From the NCBI RefSeq assembly GCF_004117875.1, contig NZ_RAHW01000001.1:992001-1056000 (forward strand): a stretch of DNA of 64,000 bases, given 5' to 3'. This document shows, one piece after another, positions 9,057 through 16,977 of the stretch. This DNA is from Geomonas oryzae. GTDB taxonomy: Bacteria; Desulfobacterota; Desulfuromonadia; Geobacterales; Geobacteraceae. Numbering within the stretch: position 1 is the stretch's first letter; the number at the start of each line of letters is the position of its first letter. Under the pieces are notes generated by a model that saw nothing but the letters and a program-made list of their open reading frames with translations, searched no databases and was not told where the DNA came from. A program made the position numbers and the translations under genes.

Positions 9057-10520
9057 TTAGTCGATCCTGACCTGGTAGAGGATGGTGTAGGTATCGAGCC
9101 AGGTGCCGCCGTTTGCTTGGCACGCGCTCTGCGTCGACTGTGCTCCGTTGCTGCAGGAGGGCACGGTGCCCCCGTTGCCCTGGGTCGAGGTGTCACCCAG
9201 GTAGAAGTTGATCGCCTTGGTCGCCGCGGTTCCGGCTGCGTCGCCGAACCCGGTCTTGATGGCGGTCGGCTGGGCATCAGCGTCCACTGCGGTGGTGACC
9301 GCTACGGTTTTGCCGAGGCTGTCGGTGATGGTGGCGAAGACGCTGCCGCCCGCTTTGTCACCGTAGGTGTTGTGGGTGACGAGGGTGGTGTAGGCCGGTA
9401 CCGCGTCCTTGATGCTCACCATGGCCGCCTGGCCGCCGTTGTTCTTGACGGTGATGCGGTATTCCAGGATGTCCTGCGGATTGCCGGTGGCGGTCCCGCC
9501 CCAGGTAGTGTTGGCGACGTTGCGCACCTCTTTCCTGATGGAGAGCTGGCTGCGTTTATAGAAGCCGGCGGTGCAGGTGAGGTCGGTGCTGTTGCTGCCG
9601 TTGGTGGCGTTGACGGTGTAGCCGACGTATCCGTCAGCGGTCACGCTCGACGCGCTGGCTTTTACGTCAACCTGCACCAGCACCATTTCCCCTACCGGCA
9701 CACCAAGGGTGGGGGCGGTAGCCGGGGTGGTGAAGGCCGGGGCAACGCTGCCGCCGCCGAAGGTGAACGAGGTCCCGTTGAGGGTCACGGTGGTGTTTTC
9801 ATAGGCGGCGAGCTTCAGGTAACCCTGCACCTCCGCCTGGGTGTCGGAGAGTTTGCCGCTGGTATAAGCGGTGGTGCCGTCAGCGTTCGCATGGGACGCC
9901 GGGGTGCCCTGGAATACTTCGGCTACCTTGAAGGCGCGCTTGACCTTGCCGCCGACCGGGCCGATCTCGACGAGGACGATGTCGTTCGCTGCGAAGCCGT
10001 CCAGCGAGCCGCCCGGGAAGAGGAGAGTCTGGGAGTCCTTGACGCCGACGGGGATGGCGCTCCCGAGTATCCTGGATGCGGGGTTGGTCGCCTCGACGCC
10101 GCCGTTGTAGGTGAGGGTCGAGTAGGTCCTGGTGATGTCCGTTACGTTTGCGGTGGTGCTGGGGGTGTTGTCCCCCATGGTGAGGCTGTAGGTGTCCGCG
10201 CCGTTGGCGGTTGCGCTGAGGGCGTAGATCGCGGAAACGGTGCCGCCGGAAACGGTGTCGACGGAGGCCAGGCAGCCAAGGCCGGCGACGGTCCCGCCGG
10301 AGGGGGCGGTGGTCGCGTTGAGCGCGGATTTGACCAGGTTTACCGTGGTGGTGGTGGAGGCTGCTGCGGTGAAGGTGTTCTTGCCGCTGGTGTCGCTGTA
10401 GGTGACTTCGACTACGTTGACCACTTTAGCGCCGGCGGAAGTGTTGGCGAGTGCCGTAGCGGGAACGGCGGCTGCCGCCACGGCGCTGAGCGCCAGGACG
10501 GCAAAGAGGTTGCGTTTCAT
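9057..10520 (-). CDS. Secreted DUF11-type surface protein, 487 aa
   Basis: The ATG at 10520 has an AGGAG site 7 nt upstream. A signal peptide (KRNLFAVLALSAVAAAAVPA, cut near ALANTS) is followed by a Thr/Ser/Ala/Gly-rich beta protein. A DUF11-like region sits near residues 340-420 (ILEYRITVKNNGGQAAMVSI, then DAVPAYTTLV). Four cysteines are visible (GLGCLAS, DLTCTAG, VPSCSN, SACQAN), possibly disulphide-bonded outside the cytoplasm. It ends ILYQVRID, like its neighbours. The gene lies 53 bp upstream of the 419-residue paralogue. A 9-bp tandem repeat fills part of the leader between it and the first operon gene. A surface-layer, fibre or matrix role is inferred from family and context. Confidence 0.85.
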   Translation of the reverse strand: MKRNLFAVLALSAVAAAAVPATALANTSAGAKVVNVVEVTYSDTSGKNTFTAAASTTTTVNLVKSALNATTAPSGGTVAGLGCLASVDTVSGGTVSAIYALSATANGADTYSLTMGDNTPSTTANVTDITRTYSTLTYNGGVEATNPASRILGSAIPVGVKDSQTLLFPGGSLDGFAANDIVLVEIGPVGGKVKRAFKVAEVFQGTPASHANADGTTAYTSGKLSDTQAEVQGYLKLAAYENTTVTLNGTSFTFGGGSVAPAFTTPATAPTLGVPVGEMVLVQVDVKASASSVTADGYVGYTVNATNGSNSTDLTCTAGFYKRSQLSIRKEVRNVANTTWGGTATGNPQDILEYRITVKNNGGQAAMVSIKDAVPAYTTLVTHNTYGDKAGGSVFATITDSLGKTVAVTTAVDADAQPTAIKTGFGDAAGTAATKAINFYLGDTSTQGNGGTVPSCSNGAQSTQSACQANGGTWLDTYTILYQVRID

Positions 10521-10569
10521 AAGATCTCCTTTTTGTACTGCATCATTTCAATAAAAAAATAAAAGGTCC

Positions 10570-10641
10570 TGCTGTTACTGCTGTTACTGCTGTTACTGCT
10601 GTTACTGCTGTTAGTGCTGTTAGTGCTGTTAGTGCTGTGTC
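10570..10641. repeat. 9-bp tandem repeat, eight units
   Basis: Four copies of TGCTGTTAC are followed by three of TGCTGTTAG and a degenerate eighth unit. The tract lies in the 200-bp spacer between the first two DUF11 genes. It is non-coding here, but it has the same 9-bp period as coding repeats inside the giant outer-membrane gene and as a repeat downstream of ubiX. Confidence 0.9.
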
Positions 10642-10729
10642 TGTGGGGCTTCGGGTTAGTCTTGTGTCATATGCCTCCTTTGTACGTAACTTGACTTTTT
10701 GTCTGCCTCTAGTCGTTCTGCGTTTATAA

Positions 10730-11227
10730 CTATTTCACTTTTACCTTGAAGCTGACCGATCCCTTGCCGCCTGCAGGCACTTGGGGGATGGTCCAGCGCA
10801 CATCGGTGTAATCGTCCGGGGACGCTACTTTCTTCTCCGGTTTCCCGGTGCTTCCCTTCACCTCGTAGGTGAGCAGCGTCGGCTTCTTGAAGGTTTTCCC
10901 CTTGTCGATGGAGAAGGAGAGGTCGCCGGTTTCGCTCGCGCTGCCGGGGATGTACGAGGTTCCGGCCGGGATCGGATCACTGATGATCACGTCTTTGGCG
11001 GCATCGGTGCCGGAGTTCACGTAGTTGAGGGTGTAGATGATCTCCTCGCCCGGCTGAACGCCCTTCGCCGCGATCCGCTTCTTCACCTGCTTCCCTTTGG
11101 CGGTTACGCTCACCTCTTTCTCGGCCTTGATGGTGATGGCCACCTTGGGCTGTGCCCATGCGGACAGCGGCATTGCCGCCAGCATGAGACCGACGGTGCC
11201 TGCCAACAAATTGCTTGTTCTTTTCAT
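10730..11227 (-). CDS. Small secreted DUF11 protein, first gene of riboswitch operon
   Basis: 165 residues from the ATG at 11227, chosen because AAGGAG lies 6 nt upstream and a signal peptide starts there (MKRTSNLLAGTVGLMLAAMP, cleaved near AWAQP). An upstream in-frame start at 11281 would put a charged tail before the signal. The mature protein is basic and essentially one DUF11 domain: GEEIIYTLNYVNSGTDAAKD, then DPIPAGTSYIPGS, ending KGSVSFKVKVK. It is the first gene after the GEMM-I riboswitch and its terminator, so its expression should follow cyclic-dinucleotide level. It may be a minor subunit or adaptor of the surface structure made by the downstream genes; that is inferred. Confidence 0.85.
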   Translation of the reverse strand: MKRTSNLLAGTVGLMLAAMPLSAWAQPKVAITIKAEKEVSVTAKGKQVKKRIAAKGVQPGEEIIYTLNYVNSGTDAAKDVIISDPIPAGTSYIPGSASETGDLSFSIDKGKTFKKPTLLTYEVKGSTGKPEKKVASPDDYTDVRWTIPQVPAGGKGSVSFKVKVK

Positions 11228-11325
11228 TTTTTCTCCTTGTTGTGACGCTTGATGCTCTTTGTTTACCTTTCTTGTCTGCATAAGTGCCGCTTATACGGCA
11301 GCTTTCACGCTTTCATACTTCTGAT

Positions 11326-11366
11326 ACAAAAATGCCCGTCTGCATATTAAATGGAGACGGGCATCT
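11326..11366 (-). terminator. Riboswitch expression-platform terminator
   Basis: On the minus strand ATGCCCGTCT, a 13-nt loop and AGACGGGCAT form a perfect 10-bp stem followed by TTTTTG. It lies between the riboswitch aptamer and the first DUF11 gene, where a transcriptional on/off platform belongs. Confidence 0.85.
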
Positions 11367-11403
11367 CTGACCGTTGGGAAAGCGCAGCTTTCCCTTGCGG
11401 GCC

Positions 11404-11508
11404 TGACTCCAGATGCTCTTCGGTAACCCGGCTATCCCCTGCTGCTTGCAGTGGACCCGTGGCTTTGCGTCGCCGGATTGCTCCGGGTTTGCCGTTATCG
11501 GAGTAAGC
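11404..11508 (-). promoter_or_regulatory. GEMM-I cyclic-dinucleotide riboswitch
   Basis: On the minus strand the aptamer shows the GEMM-I landmarks in order: GGCAAACC, then a CCGGA/UCCGG stem closed by a GCAA tetraloop, then GACGCAAAGCCACGGG, a second stem with the tetraloop-receptor side, and GGGUUACCGA closing the core. An ACTCC/GGAGT pairing can close P1. GEMM-I RNAs bind c-di-GMP; the GEMM-Ib variant, known from Geobacter, binds 3',3'-cGAMP. The base at the position I align to Vc2 position 20 is G, which would favour c-di-GMP, but that register was set by eye. An intrinsic terminator follows, so the switch should control transcription of the secreted DUF11/outer-membrane operon. Confidence 0.9.
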
Positions 11509-11802
11509 TATGTCTTTGCGTGGACTATGGAACCATGCCTTCCTTTTATCGGTTGAAAACTGGTTATACCAATATTGTCGAGCGCTTACGGAGTCGATCT
11601 CCAGTGGCGCTTCCTGTTGTGCTTAGATCTCCGCCATCTTATGTCCTACAAAATCGCGCCACAATACCAAATTGCTTGAAAAATATAAAGTTATTTTTCC
11701 AATGAGAGGTGGGGCGAATGCGTCGGCGCATCTGTCTTGGCGCTGTGACAGGTGGCGCCCTGGTTCATTCATGAGTCGTTTTTCGATCAGGGGGCAGTCT
11801 GG

Positions 11803-11853
11803 AGGGGAAAAAAGAAACCGCCGCCGGCAGGGTTGCTGCCGACGGCGGTGGTT
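11803..11853 (-). terminator. Terminator of lipoprotein gene
   Basis: On the minus strand a long GC stem (GCCGUCGGCAG paired with CUGCCGGCGGC, small AACC loop) is followed by UUUCUUUUUU. It lies just after the stop of the lipoprotein gene and separates it from the riboswitch operon. Confidence 0.85.
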
Positions 11854-11885
11854 TGTCAGGCTTTTTATGGGGAGGTGACGTTTGT

Positions 11886-12491
11886 TTAAGGGGCCGGTGC
11901 CGGGCCGTAGCTGTCGATCACGAAGTCGAAGCTCGCGGCGACCGTGTAGGTAGGCTTGGCCGGGTTGTTGTCGTCTTCGATTATCGCGTTGTAGCTGCCG
12001 CTCACCCTGTCCCCGGTGTTGCTGCCGTAACGGGTGAAGCTGATCGTGCCACCGATCGTTCTGATCAGGGTGGACGGTTGCCCGTTGAGGAAGTAGACGC
12101 TGCCGGGGAAAGCCGGGGCCGCTCCGCCGCTCCCCAAGGAGTACGCCACCTGCGGCGTGATCGCTGCGCCGGGGTTGATGTCGATGCGGGTGACCGTCTT
12201 GTAGTCCGGATCCGTGAGGCTCGTCGCGATGGCGGCGCGGAACACGATGCCGAGATCGGATTTGCTGGAGGAGAGGTAGGTCACCTTTTCCAGCCCGTAG
12301 CCGTCGCTCGTGATGGTGTAGGAGTTGCTCGGCGCGGTCGGAGTCGTGTCGACACCTGCAGGGGCGCTGCCGCCTCCGCCACCGCCGCAACCGGCGATGA
12401 CCACCAAGGCAATCGATAGAAGAAGCGCCCTGGTCCTGGCGCTGAATGAGCTTTTGCGGGATGCGTAGTTTGTGGTGGTGTAGGTGTTCAT
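11886..12491 (-). CDS. Hypothetical lipoprotein, 201 aa
   Basis: The start is placed at ATG 12491, which has AGGGGGG 5-6 nt upstream; an earlier in-frame ATG at 12581 has no clear site. A hydrophobic segment (ALLLSIALVVIAGC) ends in a lipobox, followed by a run of glycines, so a lipid-anchored envelope protein is expected. The rest looks like a beta-rich domain of unknown family (YTITSDGYGLEKVTYLSSSK, SFTRYGSNTGDRVSG, FDFVIDSYGPAP). It is upstream of the DUF11 operon on the same strand but has its own terminator. I do not recognise the family and assign no function. Confidence 0.75.
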   Translation of the reverse strand: MNTYTTTNYASRKSSFSARTRALLLSIALVVIAGCGGGGGGSAPAGVDTTPTAPSNSYTITSDGYGLEKVTYLSSSKSDLGIVFRAAIATSLTDPDYKTVTRIDINPGAAITPQVAYSLGSGGAAPAFPGSVYFLNGQPSTLIRTIGGTISFTRYGSNTGDRVSGSYNAIIEDDNNPAKPTYTVAASFDFVIDSYGPAPAP

Positions 12492-12863
12492 GGAAGCCCC
12501 CCTGTTTACGTGGTTGCTACCTCTATTACATACACGGTGCCAGAATTTTCTCATGTGAAAGAATCGTCGTATGTAGTTCACTTATCGGCATTAATTCTTC
12601 TGAACTGGAGAAATTTTGCTCGCTATTTTCAAAAAGTTGATGTTCAGCGCTTGCACAGCTTTGAGGGGTGCTGTACCAAACTTGGCTAGCAACATGCCTC
12701 TGCCGACTCCGGGGTGATGGTTCATGAACAGCTGCGCATTCCGGAGAGTGGGACTGGGGCCGTGCGAGAGGCTTTTGATGCCCCGGTCGGGGGGAAGAAA
12801 AACGTTGTCATCGCCCGGTGGAAGTGTTAAAAACTTGCAGTTCAGGTTATTTGCGGAGTGTGC
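12492..12863. other. Intergenic gap, divergent promoter region
   Basis: This 370-bp AT-richer stretch separates the divergent lipoprotein and menaquinone genes. I see no gene. On the plus strand TTGTCA-N17-TAAAAA shortly before the UbiD-like gene is a weak sigma-70 candidate. On the minus strand GCCGATAAG occurs near 12580, with only a poor flagellar-type -35 match (TCCAGTTC, 12-nt spacer). Confidence 0.4.
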
Positions 12864-14231
12864 ATGGCCATCAGGGACTTACGCGGCTTTCTTGCCGAGC
12901 TGGACGCGGCGGGAGAACTGCAGCGGGTGGATGCGGAGGTCGATCCCGAACTGGAGATCGCCTGCATCACGGACCGCCAGAGCAAGCTCCCAGGCGGCGG
13001 TAAGGCGCTTCTCTTTGAGAGCGTAAAGGGAAGTTCACACCCGCTGGCAACCAACCTCTTCGGCTCACCCCTGCGGATGGCGCTCGCGCTTCAGGTTGAG
13101 AACCTCTCCCAACTGACCGGCAAGATGGAACACCTGCTTGAGTCCCCGGACCTGGCACCGGCGCCGAGCCTGGTGCGGCACCCTTCCTGCCGGGAAGTGG
13201 TCTGTCGTACTCCGGACCTGGGACGTTACCCTTTCCTGAAGAGCTGGCCCGGCGAGCAAGGGCGCTTCATCACACTTCCCCTCGTCTTCACGCGCGACCG
13301 CGATACCGGCGCCACCAACTGTGGCATGTACCGGGTGCGCATCTTCGATGACCGGTCAGCGGGCATTAGGTGGAAGCCGGGAAGCGGCGGCCACGCGCAC
13401 TGGCAAAAGTACCGCGATGCGGGCGAACCCATGCCGGTCGCCATCGCGGTGGGTGCGGCTCCGGCACTGACCCTGGCTGCCGCGCTCCCCCTGCCGCAAG
13501 GTGTGGACGAGGTTTCCCTCGCCGGCTACCTGGAAGGGGCACCGGTGGAGATGGCGCACTGCCTCGATTCGGATCTCCTGGTTCCGGCCCTGGCCGAGAT
13601 GGTGATCGAAGGGGTGATCGAGCCGGGAGCGACCCGGGCCGAGGGGCCTTTCGGGAACCACACCGGCGCATACGATCCGGGGGAAGAGGTTCCGCTGCTG
13701 CGGGTGACCTGCATCACCCACAGGAAAGATCCCATCTGCCAGGCCACCGTGGTCGGCCCCCCGCCCATGGAAGACTGCTACCTCGCCAAGGCCGGCGAGC
13801 GGCTGCTGCTCCCGCTTTTGCGGCGCGGCTGTCCCGAGATCGTCGACCTGGTCATGCCTTTGGAGGGGATCTTCCACGGCTGCGCCATCGTCGCCATAGA
13901 GAAGAAGGCGCCGGGGGACGGGCGACGGGTGCTGGAGAGGCTGCGCAGCGAGGGATGGCTGAAACGGGGGAAGCTCCTGGTGGTCGTGAATCGGCCCGAA
14001 GGGGAGCTGACCCTTGCTGAAGGGTTTTGGCAGGCGCTGAACGCGGTTCGATTTCCGCGCGACCTGGTGGTGACGCCTGACGGCTGCCTCGGGGTCGACG
14101 CGACAGGCAAGCTTCCCGAGGAAGGGGGGCTTGCTTCGGATAAAGTACGGCAGGACGCATCGGTAAGCGCCCGGGTGGAGAAGAGGTGGCGGGAGTACGG
14201 CTTCTTTGACGGCGACGGGCGGGAAAGGTAG
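12864..14231 (+). CDS. mqnL: UbiD-family menaquinone decarboxylase
   Basis: 455 residues from the ATG at 12864; GGAG lies 5 nt upstream, and the GTG 6 nt earlier is less likely. It is a full-length UbiD-family protein, a reversible decarboxylase that uses prenylated FMN. Family landmarks include EGPFGNHTGAYDPGEEVPLL in the middle and conserved Arg/Glu around IEPGATRAEGPFG. It is followed after 3 bp by a UbiA-type prenyltransferase and then by UbiX, which makes the prenyl-FMN cofactor, with mqnE and mqnC downstream. That context points to decarboxylation of the prenylated 1,4-dihydroxy-6-naphthoate intermediate in futalosine-route menaquinone synthesis, not ubiquinone. Confidence 0.9.
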   Translation: MAIRDLRGFLAELDAAGELQRVDAEVDPELEIACITDRQSKLPGGGKALLFESVKGSSHPLATNLFGSPLRMALALQVENLSQLTGKMEHLLESPDLAPAPSLVRHPSCREVVCRTPDLGRYPFLKSWPGEQGRFITLPLVFTRDRDTGATNCGMYRVRIFDDRSAGIRWKPGSGGHAHWQKYRDAGEPMPVAIAVGAAPALTLAAALPLPQGVDEVSLAGYLEGAPVEMAHCLDSDLLVPALAEMVIEGVIEPGATRAEGPFGNHTGAYDPGEEVPLLRVTCITHRKDPICQATVVGPPPMEDCYLAKAGERLLLPLLRRGCPEIVDLVMPLEGIFHGCAIVAIEKKAPGDGRRVLERLRSEGWLKRGKLLVVVNRPEGELTLAEGFWQALNAVRFPRDLVVTPDGCLGVDATGKLPEEGGLASDKVRQDASVSARVEKRWREYGFFDGDGRER

Positions 14232-14234
14232 TTA

Positions 14235-15128
14235 ATGAGCAGTCAGGCAGGAGTAGAGATGACGATATACGCCAGGGTAAGAATTTTCCTGGAGATGATA
14301 AAGTTCAGCCACACCATTTTCGCGCTTCCTTTCGCCTTTACCGGTGCCGTGCTGGCCGCCCGCGGGGTGCCGACGCTGGCCCAGGCCGGGTGGATCATCC
14401 TCGCCATGGTCGGTGCGCGTACCGCAGCAATGGGGCTCAACCGGGTGATCGACGCCGAGATCGACGGCAGAAATCCGCGCACCGCCGGGCGCGCCATTCC
14501 GGCGGGCCTTCTGGGGCGCGGCGCCGTGCTCTGCTTCATCGTCATTTCCGTGCTGCTCATGCTCTTCGCCGCGCGCATGCTGAACCCGCTTTGCCTCTAC
14601 CTTTCACCGGTGGCGCTCGGTTTCATCCTGCTCTACTCGTACTGCAAGCGTTTCACCTCGCTGGCGCACGTGGTGCTTGGCATCTGCCTTGCCGGCGCGC
14701 CGCTCGGCGCATGGATCGCCATTCGCGGCAGCGCCGATCTCCCCGCCTTCCTGCTCGCCTTCGCCGTGCTGTTCTGGGTGGCCGGTTTCGACATCCTCTA
14801 CGCGCTGCAGGACATGGACTTCGACCGCGAAAGCGGGTTGCACTCCATTCCCGCGAGACTCGGCGTCAACGGGTCGCTCTGGACCTCGCGCATCTTCCAT
14901 GTCGTTTCCTGTCTCTTCCTGATCGGCCTTTATTTCCATCTCGGGCTCGGGCATTTCTTCCTGGCCGGTGTAGTCGCCACCTGCGGGATGCTGTTGTATG
15001 AGCATTACCTGCTGCGGGGCGGAGACCTCGCCTGTCTCGACGCCGCCTTCTTCAACATGAACGGCTACATCAGCGTAACCCTCTTTTTCGCCACTCTGCT
15101 GGACACGATGACCGCAGGTGCGCTGTGA
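14235..15128 (+). CDS. mqnP: UbiA-type prenyltransferase for menaquinone
   Basis: 297 residues with eight to nine hydrophobic membrane helices. Both Asp-rich prenyltransferase motifs are present: NRVIDAEIDGRNPRT near residues 73-87 and DMDFDRESG near 195-203, which bind Mg-pyrophosphate of the polyprenyl donor. The family attaches the isoprenoid tail in the inner membrane. Position between the UbiD-like decarboxylase and UbiX, next to mqnE/mqnC, makes the futalosine-pathway naphthoate the likely acceptor. Its stop overlaps the ubiX start (GTGA), indicating translational coupling. 4-hydroxybenzoate as acceptor is the alternative, but no other ubiquinone gene is present. Confidence 0.92.
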   Translation: MSSQAGVEMTIYARVRIFLEMIKFSHTIFALPFAFTGAVLAARGVPTLAQAGWIILAMVGARTAAMGLNRVIDAEIDGRNPRTAGRAIPAGLLGRGAVLCFIVISVLLMLFAARMLNPLCLYLSPVALGFILLYSYCKRFTSLAHVVLGICLAGAPLGAWIAIRGSADLPAFLLAFAVLFWVAGFDILYALQDMDFDRESGLHSIPARLGVNGSLWTSRIFHVVSCLFLIGLYFHLGLGHFFLAGVVATCGMLLYEHYLLRGGDLACLDAAFFNMNGYISVTLFFATLLDTMTAGAL

Positions 15129-15736
15129 GCAAGCGGCACTTCGTCGTCGCCATAACCGGTGCCTCAGGCAGCGTGTACGGCCTTAGGGTTGTCGAGGAAC
15201 TGCTCAAGGGGGGTGCCCGGGTCAGCGTCCTGATCACCGCGGCGGGGTTCGCCGTCCTGCGCGAGGAGTGCGGGCTTTGCTGGGGGGGGACGGCGGCAGA
15301 GGTGCAGGAGCAGTTGCGCGGCCGGCTGGGGTACGAGGGTGACGGGCTGCGTTACTACGCCTGCGACGACCTTTTCGCCCCCATCGCCAGCGGTTCTTCC
15401 GCGCCGGATGCCATGCTGGTGGTTCCCTGCTCGATGGGGACGCTCTCGCGAGTCAGCTGCGGCAACGCCGGGAACCTGCTCGAGCGCGCCGCCGACGTGA
15501 TGCTCAAAGAAGGGCGCCCGCTCGTGCTGGTGCCTCGGGAGACCCCCTTCAATGCGATACACCTGGAGCACATGCTGAAGCTCTCCCGGTTGGGTGTGCG
15601 CATCGTCCCCGCGATGCCCGGCTTCTATCACAAGCCGCAAAGCCTTGAGGATCTGGTGGACTTCGTGGTGGGGAAGGTGCTGGACAGCGTGCAGGTCGAG
15701 CACAATCTCTTCAAACGCTGGGGCTCCGAAGGATAA
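15125..15736 (+). CDS. ubiX: Flavin prenyltransferase UbiX
   Basis: 203 residues, full length. UbiX/Pad1 proteins prenylate FMN to make the cofactor used by UbiD decarboxylases. Landmarks are the flavin-binding AITGASGSVYGLRV near the N-terminus, VVPCSMGTLSRVSCGNAGNL in the middle, and VPRETPFNAIHLEHM followed by PGFYHKPQSLEDLVDF. It starts with GTG overlapping the UbiA stop by 4 bp. The neighbouring UbiD-like enzyme is the obvious client. Confidence 0.95.
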   Translation: MSKRHFVVAITGASGSVYGLRVVEELLKGGARVSVLITAAGFAVLREECGLCWGGTAAEVQEQLRGRLGYEGDGLRYYACDDLFAPIASGSSAPDAMLVVPCSMGTLSRVSCGNAGNLLERAADVMLKEGRPLVLVPRETPFNAIHLEHMLKLSRLGVRIVPAMPGFYHKPQSLEDLVDFVVGKVLDSVQVEHNLFKRWGSEG

Positions 15737-15763
15737 CTGGGCCTTGCAGCTTGGCCAGCTTGG

Positions 15764-15799
15764 CCAGTCAGACCAGTCAGACCAGTCAGACCAGTCAGA
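15764..15799. repeat. 9-bp tandem repeat, four units
   Basis: Four exact copies of CCAGTCAGA follow degenerate TTGGCCAGC units, in the 90-bp gap between ubiX and mqnE. The period matches the repeats at 10.6 kb and inside the giant outer-membrane gene. Confidence 0.9.
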
Positions 15800-15826
15800 C
15801 GTCCGACAAGAAAGGAAAAAGCAGCA

Positions 15827-16903
15827 ATGACTTTTGCAGAAATAGCAGAAAAAGTGCATTCCGGAGTGCGCATCGACGAAGCCGAGGCGCTCTTTCTCTT
15901 TGAGTACCCCGACCTCCTGGCGCTTGGTGAACTGGCCCAGACCGTGAACGAGCGGCGTAACGGCCGCAAGGTCTTCTTCAACGTCAATCGCCACATCAAC
16001 CACACCAACATATGCGTGAACCGCTGCCGCTTCTGCGCCTTCTTCAGGAGGCCGGGCGAGAAGGGCGCTTACCTGATGTCACTGGACGAGGTGCGCACCC
16101 GGGCCGAGGAGGCGCTGCAGCAGGGGGCTACCGAGATCCATGTAGTGGGCGGGCTGCACCCCGATCTCCCCTTCGAGTTCTACCTGGAACTGCTCGCTAC
16201 CATCAAGGCGGTCTCCCCCGATCTGCACGTGAAGGCCTTCACCGCGGTCGAAATCGCTTACCTGGCCGACCTCGCCAAGCTCACCATCCCGCAGACCCTC
16301 GAGAAGCTTAAAGAGGCGGGGCTCGGTTCGCTTCCCGGCGGCGGCGCCGAGATCTTCGCCCCGGAAATCCGCAAGCAGCTCTGCCCCGAGAAGATAACCG
16401 GCGCAGAGTGGCTCTCGATCATGAAACAGGTGCACGAGGCAGGGCTTAAGTCGAACGCCACCATGCTCTACGGGCACCTGGAGAGCGTTGCCGACCGCGT
16501 CGACCACATGCGTCAGTTGAGGGAGCTGCAGGACCTGACCGGCGGCTTCCAGGTTTTCATCCCGCTTGCCTTCCAGCCCGAGCACTCGGAGCTTAAGATC
16601 GGCGGCAGCGGCACAAGCGGCGTCGACGACCTGCGGACCCTGGCGGTCGGGCGGATCTATCTCGACAATTTCGCCAACGTGAAAGCCTACTGGGTCATGC
16701 TCGGGGAGAAGATCGCGCAGGTCGCGCTCTGCTTCGGCGTCAACGATCTCGACGGGACCGTGGTAGAGGAGCGCATCGGTCACGATGCCGGTGCCGAGAC
16801 GCCGCAGGCGATGAGCCGCGACGCCATCGTCGCCATGATCCGCAAAGCGGGGCGTATCCCGGTCGAGCGCGACACGCTTTACCGCGAACTGCGCGCTTAT
16901 TAG
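15827..16903 (+). CDS. mqnE: Aminofutalosine synthase MqnE (radical SAM)
   Basis: 358 residues. The radical-SAM iron-sulphur motif CVNRCRFC (C-x3-C-x2-C) is at about residues 63-70, after NVNRHINHTNICV. Later landmarks are VVGGLHPDLPFEFY, LPGGGAEIFAPEIRKQLCPEK and MLYGHLESVADRVDHM. MqnE joins 3-[(1-carboxyvinyl)oxy]benzoate to SAM to give aminofutalosine. The pairing with the similar mqnC 75 bp downstream and the GGLHP/PGGGAEI pattern separate it from CofH/CofG. AAGGAAAA upstream of ATG 15827 supports the start. Confidence 0.94.
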   Translation: MTFAEIAEKVHSGVRIDEAEALFLFEYPDLLALGELAQTVNERRNGRKVFFNVNRHINHTNICVNRCRFCAFFRRPGEKGAYLMSLDEVRTRAEEALQQGATEIHVVGGLHPDLPFEFYLELLATIKAVSPDLHVKAFTAVEIAYLADLAKLTIPQTLEKLKEAGLGSLPGGGAEIFAPEIRKQLCPEKITGAEWLSIMKQVHEAGLKSNATMLYGHLESVADRVDHMRQLRELQDLTGGFQVFIPLAFQPEHSELKIGGSGTSGVDDLRTLAVGRIYLDNFANVKAYWVMLGEKIAQVALCFGVNDLDGTVVEERIGHDAGAETPQAMSRDAIVAMIRKAGRIPVERDTLYRELRAY

Positions 16904-16977
16904 TTGACCGCGTCCACCAGGTCCACCGGGTCCACACCCCGGTTGCCCGCGAGCCGAAAGAAAATGGCAGGTTCACC

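Noticed and set aside
10570..10641. Short repeats as a CRISPR array
   Set aside because: Units are directly tandem with no spacers and no cas genes are present.
11540..11590. Sigma-28 promoter for the riboswitch operon (ACCGATAA on the minus strand)
   Set aside because: No -35 match at the required spacing. The short TGGT/ACCA palindrome next to it is too weak to call an operator.
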